Source: an uncultured Opitutia bacterium (GTDB taxonomy: Bacteria > Verrucomicrobiota > Verrucomicrobiia > Opitutales > UBA953). Taken from it: 6,457 bases of DNA. Position numbers and translations under genes: made by a program. This document shows positions 1 through 5,573 of the stretch, piece by piece. Position 1 is the first letter of the stretch, and the number at the start of each line of letters is the position of its first letter. Location: the NCBI GenBank assembly GCA_903921665.1, contig CAIXQT010000170.1, forward strand, positions 1 to 6,457, read 5' to 3'. The notes under the pieces are model-generated. The model did not search any database, was not told the DNA's origin, and saw nothing but the letters and a program-made list of their open reading frames with translations.

Positions 1-981
1 CTGGTCCTGCTAGGCTCGGATGAGATCGCGCTCCCGGCGTTCGCCGCGGCCCGTGCCTTGCCCGACGTCGAAGTGGTGGCCGTGTATTCGCAACCGGATC
101 GTCCGGCCGGCCGCGGACAGGAGGTTCGTCCCAATCCCGTCGCCGCCTGGGCCCGGGCCGAAGGGCTGAATTTGCTGCAGCCGGAGAAACTCGAGGCCCC
201 CGATGCGGCCCATCTGGTCGCATTGCAGGCTGACCTCGGCGTGGTGATGGCCTACGGCCAGCTGCTCAAGGAGGATTTTCTCGCCGCGACCCGCCAGGGT
301 TTCGTCAATTTCCATGGGTCGCTCTTGCCCGAACTCCGTGGGGCCACCCCTGTCGAAGGCGCGTTGGCCTTGGGGCTGCCGGAGACGGGTGTTTCGCTGC
401 AACAGGTCGTGCGCAAGCTCGACGCGGGCCCGATCCATGCCGCGACCCGGATCACGGTCTTGCCCGGCGAGGGCAGGGCGGCGTTGCGCGCTCGCTTAGG
501 CGTCGTGGCCGGCGAGCTGGCTTCGGCGGCTTTGCCGTCGGTGCTGAACGGGACTTCCGTGTCCGTGCCGCAGGATGAAAGCAAGGTCACCTATGCTCGC
601 CGTCTCGCGCGGGCGGACGCGCCTTTGGATTTCCATCAGCCAGCGGTCGTCCTTGGCCGCCGCATCCTGGCGGTCGAAGGCTGGCCGGGATCCACCTTCG
701 AGCATCGCTCGGCGCTCATCAAGGTCGGCTCGGCCTCGGCCGACACGTCGGAGGTCTCCCTGGCGCCCGGCACCATCATCTCCGCTGACCGCTCGGGCGT
801 GAAGATCGCCTGCGGCCAGGGCTCGCTGGTCGTGACGCAACTCCAGCGTCCGGGTGGCAAGATGCTCCCCGTCGGCGAATTCTTGGCGGGATATCCGCTC
901 GTCGTCGGCGAAGTCCTGGCTTCCGCCGAAATGCCCGCCTTCGTCTCCGATCGGCCGTTTCCGCGGGCGCCGAAGGCATAA
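1..981 (+). CDS. fmt: Methionyl-tRNA formyltransferase, 5'-partial
   Basis: This enzyme transfers a formyl group from 10-formyltetrahydrofolate to Met-tRNA(fMet) in the cytoplasm, making the initiator tRNA used to start translation. The frame is open from base 1 and gives 326 residues before TAA. The first residues read LVLLGSDEIALP, matching the usual Fmt N-terminus, so only a few codons lie outside the window. The loop QPDRPAGRG (window residues 31-39) is the Fmt-specific insertion that contacts the tRNA acceptor stem. The catalytic trio known for the family is present: Asn103 and His105 in NFHGSLLP, and Asp141 in LDAGPI. The C-terminal OB-fold-like domain follows from about residue 205, with WPGS, an APGTI segment and LQRPGGKMLP. 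Length fits the family (E. coli about 315 aa). An internal TTG at base 58 is not the start, because homologous sequence continues upstream of it. It is probably often paired with def, which would lie outside the window. The identification is secure. Confidence 0.96.
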   Translation: MVLLGSDEIALPAFAAARALPDVEVVAVYSQPDRPAGRGQEVRPNPVAAWARAEGLNLLQPEKLEAPDAAHLVALQADLGVVMAYGQLLKEDFLAATRQGFVNFHGSLLPELRGATPVEGALALGLPETGVSLQQVVRKLDAGPIHAATRITVLPGEGRAALRARLGVVAGELASAALPSVLNGTSVSVPQDESKVTYARRLARADAPLDFHQPAVVLGRRILAVEGWPGSTFEHRSALIKVGSASADTSEVSLAPGTIISADRSGVKIACGQGSLVVTQLQRPGGKMLPVGEFLAGYPLVVGEVLASAEMPAFVSDRPFPRAPKA

Positions 982-995
982 TCGCTTGATTAGCC
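975..995 (+). terminator. Hairpin over the fmt stop codon; weak terminator or chance
   Basis: GGC (975-977) and TAATC (979-983) pair with GATTA (988-992) and GCC (993-995). This leaves A978 bulged and a GCTT loop, so the stem has 8 pairs. The fmt TAA lies in the left arm. No T-tract follows, so an intrinsic terminator is poorly supported. It could instead protect the fmt mRNA 3' end. It overlaps the candidate -35 element of the next gene. Confidence 0.22.
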
Positions 996-1016
996 CTCGT
1001 CGCTGGGTGTCATAGT
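986..1016 (+). promoter_or_regulatory. Possible sigma-70-type promoter just before the OstA-like gene
   Basis: TTGATT (986-991) matches four of six bases of the -35 consensus. CATAGT (1011-1016) matches four of six of the -10 consensus, with a 19-base spacer that is longer than ideal. The -10-like element ends only 3 bases before the ATG at 1020, so a transcript from here would be leaderless or nearly so. No Shine-Dalgarno sequence precedes that ATG. Read-through from fmt is an alternative source of transcript. The evidence is weak. Confidence 0.25.
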
Positions 1017-1019
1017 CTC

Positions 1020-3092
1020 ATGCGAGCCTTCCTTCTCTGCCTCTTCCTGGCCGTGGAAGTCATGGCGCAGCAGAAGGACATCACTTTTCAGCAGGTCGCC
1101 GGCGGTTCTTTCTCCGGGTTTTCCGAAGACGAGAAGGCCGAGAAGACTTGGGAGGCTACGGCCAAGTTCATGCGTCCGACCGCCGAGGCCGGCGTCTGGG
1201 ATATGGAAGCGATCCAGGTGCGGTCGTTCCGAGCCGGCAAGCCTTGGGCGGTCTTCACGAGCCCTGACGGCACGATGGTGCCGGCGCGTCGCGCCGCCCA
1301 AGGACCTGGCTTGGTGCGTTCCTCTTCGCCCGCCTTCAATCTCACCGGCAAAGGCTGGAGCTGGCGCTCGACGCCCAAGGGCGATAGTTTCGCCATCTTG
1401 GCCGACGTCGTGGCCGAACTCGACCTCGCCAAGCCTTTGTCGCGTCGCCTCCGTCTCCGCGCCCCGCGCATGGATGCTTCGCCCGTCGCCGGCGGCACCC
1501 TGATGGTTTTCCAGGGCGGGGTGGTCGCCGAACGTTTCGGCGAACGTACCACCTGCGAAAGACTCGAGTGCTTGGTCACCGATGGGCCCGGCGGCGATGC
1601 CGAGTGCCGTTCAGTCGTCGCCTCCGGACGCGTCGTCCGCGTGCTCGACAAGCAGACCTTGCGCGGAGACAGCGCGACGTTTGATCCGAAGGATGATTCG
1701 GCCGAGCTCATCGGGCACGTCGAACTCGAGGAACCCGAAGCCATCGGGTCCGCCCAACGTCTACGTCACCAGCCGAAGCTCGGCCTGACGCAGCTCTTCG
1801 CCGGCGACGGCCGGCAGGTGAAACTTCGCCTGCGTCGCAAGTCGCAGGAACCGGCGGACTTGGCCGGTGAACTGATTTCGATCCGTCGCGATGCGACCAC
1901 CGGCGATTCGCGGGTGGAAGTCCAGGATAACGCTTCTTACGTCAGCGCGCAGTCGAACTTGGCCGCCCGCCGCTTGGTCGCCACCGAGGGGCGTAACGGC
2001 GGCAGCGTGCTGGTCGCCGAAGGTGCCGTGAAAGGCAAGCTGGAGGGTTCGGCGTTCGAGTCCGGCAAGGCCCGTTGGGACCGCGTGAAGCGCACGTTGG
2101 ACCTGGAAGAATTGCCGCGCATCCGCGAGGAGCGCGGACTTGAAGCGGCAGGTTTCTCCATCCGTTCCGACGCGCTTAAGGACCGGATCGAGGTCCGCTC
2201 CGGTCCGGGTATCCGCGCCGCGATCCGTCTCCCGTCCGGCGAGGTCGGCGTCGCTCCGGGCTTGGCGGAAGCCAACCAGATCGTCGTCGTCACCGAAGAC
2301 GGCGCCATGCAGGTCGAGCTGCTCGGCGCGGTCCGTTACGTGGCCGGCCCGGTCACGACCGAGTCCGACCAGATGGTCGCCTTCGCCACGCCGGTCCCGA
2401 AGAAGAAGTCCGAGTACGAACTGAACAAGGCCATCCTTTCCGGTCATGTCCGGTATGTTCAGCCTGGCCTGCGTTGCGCCGCCGAGCGCATCGACCTCAC
2501 GCCGGCGGTCCAGATCGAGGAAGTGCTGGTCAGGGACGCTTTGGCCGGTCGTCCCCGCCTGCTGACCTTGTCCGGCGGCTCCGGGCCCACCCGGCCGCAC
2601 CTTTTCATGACTTCCGCGGGCGGCAAGAAAGTGGAATTCATCGCCGACGCCCATGAGGTGCTGACGACGCCGACGCTGACCAAGTTCTTCCTTCGCGGCG
2701 CCGTCGCGATGGATTCGGACGGCACCGATGCGACGTGCGACCTGCTCGAAGGCATGGCTTCGCCGGACAAGGCAGGCCGCTTGGTCGCCCGTCAGGTGGT
2801 CGGTCGCGGCAACGTGAACGTCGTCGCCGCCGGCACGACGGCCCGCGGACGCACCTTGGAGATGCAGCCGGAGAAGGGTACGGCCCGGTTGATGGGCGAC
2901 GCGCGGATCGTGGATCGGCTCGGCAACGAAGGCGTCCCGGCGAAGGAGGTCACTTACGACATGAAGACACGGGCCTGGCGGATGGATGCCGCGCCTGATG
3001 AGGCCAACCCCGGACAGGTCGTCCGGCCGAAGATCTTCCTTGGTCGCGACTTCACCTTGCCGGAGGTCAAAAACCTCGACAACGGACGCTGA
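1020..3092 (+). CDS. Large secreted LptA/LptC-like (OstA-fold) LPS-transport protein
   Basis: Likely role: carries lipopolysaccharide across the periplasm as part of the Lpt bridge, with the LptB ATPase encoded next door. Residues 1-16 form a short Sec signal peptide: a hydrophobic FLLCLFLAV core and a plausible cut after VMA. Residues about 60-140 look LptC-like, with TGKGWSW at 109-115 followed by a beta-strand pattern. OstA-like stretches, with alternating polar and hydrophobic strands and GxV turns, are seen at roughly 160-250, 415-500 and 530-655. Examples are LIGHVELEE (230-238), ILSGHVRYV (472-480) and FFLRGAVAM (556-564). At 690 aa it is more than three times the size of E. coli LptA or LptC (about 185-190 aa each), so it may be an LptC-LptA fusion or a tandem of jellyroll units. 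No transmembrane anchor is seen after the signal peptide. Five cysteines lie in the mature part (179, 184, 196, 486, 573). The ATG at 1020 is chosen because the signal peptide starts there. Family assignment rests on fold-like patterns and context; an LptD N-terminal-like protein is an alternative. Confidence 0.72.
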   Translation: MRAFLLCLFLAVEVMAQQKDITFQQVAGGSFSGFSEDEKAEKTWEATAKFMRPTAEAGVWDMEAIQVRSFRAGKPWAVFTSPDGTMVPARRAAQGPGLVRSSSPAFNLTGKGWSWRSTPKGDSFAILADVVAELDLAKPLSRRLRLRAPRMDASPVAGGTLMVFQGGVVAERFGERTTCERLECLVTDGPGGDAECRSVVASGRVVRVLDKQTLRGDSATFDPKDDSAELIGHVELEEPEAIGSAQRLRHQPKLGLTQLFAGDGRQVKLRLRRKSQEPADLAGELISIRRDATTGDSRVEVQDNASYVSAQSNLAARRLVATEGRNGGSVLVAEGAVKGKLEGSAFESGKARWDRVKRTLDLEELPRIREERGLEAAGFSIRSDALKDRIEVRSGPGIRAAIRLPSGEVGVAPGLAEANQIVVVTEDGAMQVELLGAVRYVAGPVTTESDQMVAFATPVPKKKSEYELNKAILSGHVRYVQPGLRCAAERIDLTPAVQIEEVLVRDALAGRPRLLTLSGGSGPTRPHLFMTSAGGKKVEFIADAHEVLTTPTLTKFFLRGAVAMDSDGTDATCDLLEGMASPDKAGRLVARQVVGRGNVNVVAAGTTARGRTLEMQPEKGTARLMGDARIVDRLGNEGVPAKEVTYDMKTRAWRMDAAPDEANPGQVVRPKIFLGRDFTLPEVKNLDNGR

Positions 3093-3110
3093 CCGCTTCC
3101 TCCTATTCTC

Positions 3111-3851
3111 ATGGCCGCAACGAGCGAGAAGGGCGTCATCCGGGCGCAGGCCTTGGCCAAGCATTATGACGCCAAGGTCGCCGTCCAGGATGTCAGCCTG
3201 ACCCTGCAGGCAGGCGAGATCGTCGGCCTGCTCGGCCCGAACGGGGCCGGCAAGACCACGACTTTCTACATGGTCGTCGGCCTGATTCCCGCCACGCACG
3301 GCAGGGTCTTCCTCGATGGTCGCAATGTCACCGGGATGCCAATGTGGCAGCGCGCCCGGAACGGCGTCGGCTACCTGCCTCAGGAAGCCTCTGTCTTCCG
3401 TAAGCTGACGGTCTGGGAGAACGTGATGGCCGTGGTCGAGACGCTCGACCTCAATGAACGCGAGCGACGCGACCGCACGGCGCAGCAGCTGACGGAGCTC
3501 GGACTGGAGAAGCTCGCCCGTCAGCCTGCGTTCACCCTCTCGGGTGGCGAACGCCGTCGCCTGGAGATCGCCCGGGCGCTCGCGACCAGTCCCCGCTTCC
3601 TGTTGATGGATGAGCCGTTCAGCGGGGTGGACCCGATTTCCGTCGCCGAGGTGCAGGCTATCATCCGCAAGCTCAAGGACCGCGGCATCGGCATCCTGAT
3701 CACCGACCATAATGTCCGGGAAACCCTTTCGATCGTGGACCGGGCCTATCTGATCCACCAGGGGCGCGTGCTTGTGTCTGGCACTCCCTCCGAAATCGTC
3801 AATAATCCCGAGAGCCGTCGCCACTACCTGGGCGAAAGCTTCAAACTCTGA
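3111..3851 (+). CDS. lptB: LPS export ABC transporter ATP-binding protein LptB
   Basis: This is the cytoplasmic ATPase of the LptB2FG transporter; ATP hydrolysis drives extraction of LPS from the inner membrane into the Lpt bridge. The 246-aa protein has every ABC motif in order: Walker A GPNGAGKTT (42-50), Q-loop Gln91 in YLPQEASVF, signature LSGGE (143-147), Walker B FLLMDEPF (163-170) and the switch histidine His200 in ITDHNV. The segments GVGYLPQEASVFRKLTV, DEPFSGVDPISV and ITDHNVRETL are typical of LptB rather than of amino-acid or lipid ABC ATPases. Length matches the family (about 240 aa). It lies 18 bases after the OstA-like gene and in the same frame, separated by TGA at 3090-3092. 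No Shine-Dalgarno sequence lies at the usual distance; a GGAGGT at 3062-3067 is 43 bases too far upstream. The partners LptF and LptG are not in the window. Confidence 0.95.
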   Translation: MAATSEKGVIRAQALAKHYDAKVAVQDVSLTLQAGEIVGLLGPNGAGKTTTFYMVVGLIPATHGRVFLDGRNVTGMPMWQRARNGVGYLPQEASVFRKLTVWENVMAVVETLDLNERERRDRTAQQLTELGLEKLARQPAFTLSGGERRRLEIARALATSPRFLLMDEPFSGVDPISVAEVQAIIRKLKDRGIGILITDHNVRETLSIVDRAYLIHQGRVLVSGTPSEIVNNPESRRHYLGESFKL

Positions 3852-3855
3852 CGCC

Positions 3856-4830
3856 ATGTCCGATCCTGCTCCTGACACCCGCCCGGAATCCGTTTCCGTC
3901 CGCGAGTTCTTCGAATCTTTCAATGACATGCTCCAGATGGAGCTGCTCGCCGGCGAGCAGGGCCTCGACAACATGATCTCCGAGAAGTCGCTCAACCGCC
4001 CGGCCTTGGCGGTGACCGGCTACTTCAAGGAGTTCGCCAACAAGCGTCTCCAGCTCTTCGGCGCGGGCGAGATGGCCTACCTTTCCGACCAGACGGCCCC
4101 GCTTCGCGAGAAGCTCCTCAACGATGTCTTCTTCAAGCAGATCCCCGCGGTGGTCGTCTCGCGCGGCTTGCCCGTCGATGACCTGCTGCTGCGCATCGCG
4201 GACCGCCATCGCGTCCCGCTGATCCGCACCCAGCTCAAGTCCAAGGATTTCTCGGCTGAGGCGACCGTGCTGCTTGAGGAGAAGTTTGCTCCGCGTACCA
4301 ACCTGCACGCCACCTTGGTCGACATCAAGGGCGTCGGCGTGCTGCTCCGCGGGGCTTCCGGCGTCGGCAAGAGCGAGTGCGCCCTCGCTCTCATCGAGCG
4401 TGGCCATTCCCTCGTGGCGGATGACTACGTCATCGTCACCCTCATCGGCGACCGCGAACTCCAAGGCACCTCCAAGGAGCTGAACCGCGGTTACATGGAG
4501 TGCCGCGGCATCGGCATCATCAACGTCGCCTCGATCTTCGGCATCCGTTCCGTCCGGCGCGAGAAACGCGTCGACCTCGTGGTCACGTTCGTGCTCTGGC
4601 AGCCCGGCATGGACGAGGAACGGTCCGGCCTCGAGGTGGAGACCTTCGAGATCCTCGGCCGCAAGGTGCCGCACATGACGATCCCGGTCCGTCCGGGTCG
4701 CGACATGGCCCGCCTGGTCGAAGTCGCCGCGATGGTGCAGGCGCTCCGCGGCATGGGTCACGACTCCGCGAAGGAGTTCAGCGACCGCCTGATCGAGTTC
4801 ATGGCGAAGGACAAGAAGAGCGAGGCCTGA
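3856..4830 (+). CDS. hprK: HPr kinase/phosphorylase
   Basis: HprK phosphorylates and dephosphorylates a serine on HPr-type phosphocarrier proteins in the cytoplasm. The 324-aa length and two-domain build match the full-length enzyme, unlike the short alphaproteobacterial form. The N-terminal domain (about 13-145) includes SVREFFESF and SEKSLNRPALAVTGYF. The kinase domain starts with catalytic His151 in LHATLVD, then P-loop GASGVGKS (166-173), Asp189-Asp190 in VADDY, the family signature ECRGIG (215-220), and the C-terminal PVRPGRDMARLVEVAAM (277-293). The ATG at 3856 is preferred over an in-frame ATG at 3772: the earlier one lies inside lptB, and its 28 extra residues are unlike HprK. The 4-base gap to lptB and lack of a Shine-Dalgarno sequence suggest translational coupling. 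In proteobacteria hprK or rapZ often lies near lptB with rpoN, hpf and ptsN; none of these is here, and no HPr gene is in the window. The target in this organism is therefore unknown. Confidence 0.95.
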   Translation: MSDPAPDTRPESVSVREFFESFNDMLQMELLAGEQGLDNMISEKSLNRPALAVTGYFKEFANKRLQLFGAGEMAYLSDQTAPLREKLLNDVFFKQIPAVVVSRGLPVDDLLLRIADRHRVPLIRTQLKSKDFSAEATVLLEEKFAPRTNLHATLVDIKGVGVLLRGASGVGKSECALALIERGHSLVADDYVIVTLIGDRELQGTSKELNRGYMECRGIGIINVASIFGIRSVRREKRVDLVVTFVLWQPGMDEERSGLEVETFEILGRKVPHMTIPVRPGRDMARLVEVAAMVQALRGMGHDSAKEFSDRLIEFMAKDKKSEA

Positions 4831-4835
4831 GGCCT
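4823..4835. terminator. Possible bidirectional terminator between convergent genes
   Basis: AGGCC (4823-4827) pairs with GGCCT (4831-4835) around the loop TGA, which is the hprK stop codon. A G-T pair (4822/4836) can extend the 5-pair stem. On the plus strand the hairpin is followed by TACTTCTTCTTCCC; on the minus strand by CGCTCTTCTTGTCCTT. Each pyrimidine run is the complement of lysine codons at the C-terminus of the opposing gene. The stem is short and neither run is a clean T-tract, so efficiency is uncertain. Confidence 0.35.
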
Positions 4836-5494
4836 TACTTCTTCTTCCCGTCCCAGCGGCAGTCGGCCATCACGCGCAGGCAGACTTCGCGGAGGTCGAA
4901 CAGCGTCGCTTCGATGTCCTGCGCGGCTTCGGCGGCGGAGAAACGAGCGCCGCTCGGGATGCCGGCGGTCAGTCCGATCGAGTAGTTGATCGCCGCCAAC
5001 GCGCGTTTCATGTGCACGAGGGCCAGCGGCAGGTCGCCGGTATCGGTGGCGTTGATCGCCATGATCATCTGATGCTGCGCGTCCCAGAAGGAGAGCATGA
5101 TGTTGGCGGAGTCGACGGCGGTGATCTGCGGTCCGGCGGCGACGCACAGGCGATGGAACGAATGGGTGAGCTGCAGGCAGAGGGCGCGGGACACCACGTA
5201 GACCGGGTGCTGATGGATGCAGTAGGGGAGGTCCGGACTTTCGTCGTCGGCGTCGTTCACTTCCTCTGGGCCGTCTCCGGGCGCCCAGTCGGCGTTCTCC
5301 CAGCCCATCCGGCGGGCGCTGATGTCCAGCCGGTCCGGCAGGTCCTTGACTTCCGTGTAATAGGAAAGGAAGCGTCCGACCTCGAGGTCGTTACGCTGCA
5401 GATAGCCAGCCCAGTCGGCTTCGCCCCAAGAGGCGTTGCCGGAACCGTCGAAGTCGCCCTGGGGGTGGTCGCCATCGTCCATAGGGTGCATCAT
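4835..5494 (-). CDS. Unrecognised 219-aa conserved-looking cytoplasmic protein
   Basis: I do not recognise this family. The frame reads as a real protein, with a balanced composition including Trp, Tyr, Asn and Ile, whereas the overlapping plus-strand frame does not. There is no signal peptide or membrane span, so it is probably cytoplasmic. Residues 1-28 are acidic and flexible-looking. Residues 29-70 form a compact segment with two notable stretches, NDLEVGRFLSYYTE and LDISARRMGW. A second acidic linker (73-89) follows. From about 97 to 212 there are four probable amphipathic helices (near 97-119, 124-150, 153-177 and 186-212), suggesting a helical bundle. The C-terminus is GKKK. Cysteines are at 92, 106, 117, 205 and 211. 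The first ATG (5494-5492) is favoured because GGGGGA lies 10 bases upstream; ATGs at codons 2 and 5 are alternatives. It converges on hprK with 4 bases between stops and diverges from trpD, so it is probably a single-gene transcript. Confidence 0.8.
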   Translation of the reverse strand: MMHPMDDGDHPQGDFDGSGNASWGEADWAGYLQRNDLEVGRFLSYYTEVKDLPDRLDISARRMGWENADWAPGDGPEEVNDADDESPDLPYCIHQHPVYVVSRALCLQLTHSFHRLCVAAGPQITAVDSANIMLSFWDAQHQMIMAINATDTGDLPLALVHMKRALAAINYSIGLTAGIPSGARFSAAEAAQDIEATLFDLREVCLRVMADCRWDGKKK

Positions 5495-5504
5495 TGGGTG
5501 CTTT

Positions 5505-5510
5505 TCCCCC
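5505..5510 (-). promoter_or_regulatory. Purine-rich ribosome binding site of the 219-aa gene
   Basis: On the minus strand GGGGGA, continuing into AAAG, ends 10 bases before the ATG at 5494. It supports that ATG over the later ones. It is the only start in the window with an SD-like run at a workable distance. Confidence 0.45.
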
Positions 5511-5539
5511 GTTGCAAACCCCTTGTGGCGAAAATGCCC

Positions 5540-5568
5540 TTGTCCCGCCCGCCTTGAACGTGGCTAAT
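5540..5568 (+). promoter_or_regulatory. Possible sigma-70-type promoter of trpD, near-leaderless
   Basis: TTGTCC (5540-5545) and GCTAAT (5563-5568) each match four of six consensus bases and are 17 bases apart, the optimal spacing. The -10-like element ends 5 bases before the ATG at 5574, so transcription would begin at or next to the start codon. No Shine-Dalgarno sequence precedes the ATG, which fits a leaderless transcript. No attenuator or leader peptide is possible in so short a region. Confidence 0.35.
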
Positions 5569-5573
5569 CCGGC

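Noticed and set aside
3062..3067. GGAGGT as a ribosome binding site for lptB
   Set aside because: It is 43 bases before the lptB ATG and inside the preceding coding region, and the TGA at 3090 rules out an earlier in-frame start.
3063..3077. GAGGT/ACCTC stem with CAAAA loop as a terminator before lptB
   Set aside because: The stem has only five pairs, lies inside coding sequence and has no T-run after it.
3090..3113. Stop-codon read-through joining the OstA-like protein to LptB (same frame, TGA followed by C, six codons to the lptB ATG)
   Set aside because: The first protein is exported and LptB is cytoplasmic, so a fusion makes no topological sense. Same-frame spacing occurs by chance in one of three gene pairs.
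3772..3855. Upstream in-frame ATG giving hprK 28 extra residues
   Set aside because: The extension lies inside lptB and reads as an out-of-frame translation of it. The HprK N-terminal domain starts normally shortly after the ATG at 3856.
1761..3995. Minus-strand open frame of 744 codons opposite the OstA-like gene and lptB
   Set aside because: It spans two well-supported plus-strand genes. Its product is rich in Arg, Asp, Gly and His with no recognisable domain, as expected of a codon-bias shadow in GC-rich DNA.
3841..4761. Minus-strand open frame of 306 codons opposite hprK
   Set aside because: It lies almost wholly opposite hprK, whose motifs are complete. The product is a low-complexity His/Asp/Leu-rich shadow.
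5012..5557. Plus-strand open frame of 181 codons opposite the 219-aa gene
   Set aside because: The product is Val/Gly/His-rich and unlike a folded protein. The minus-strand frame has balanced composition, an SD-like run and a neat tail-to-tail fit with hprK.
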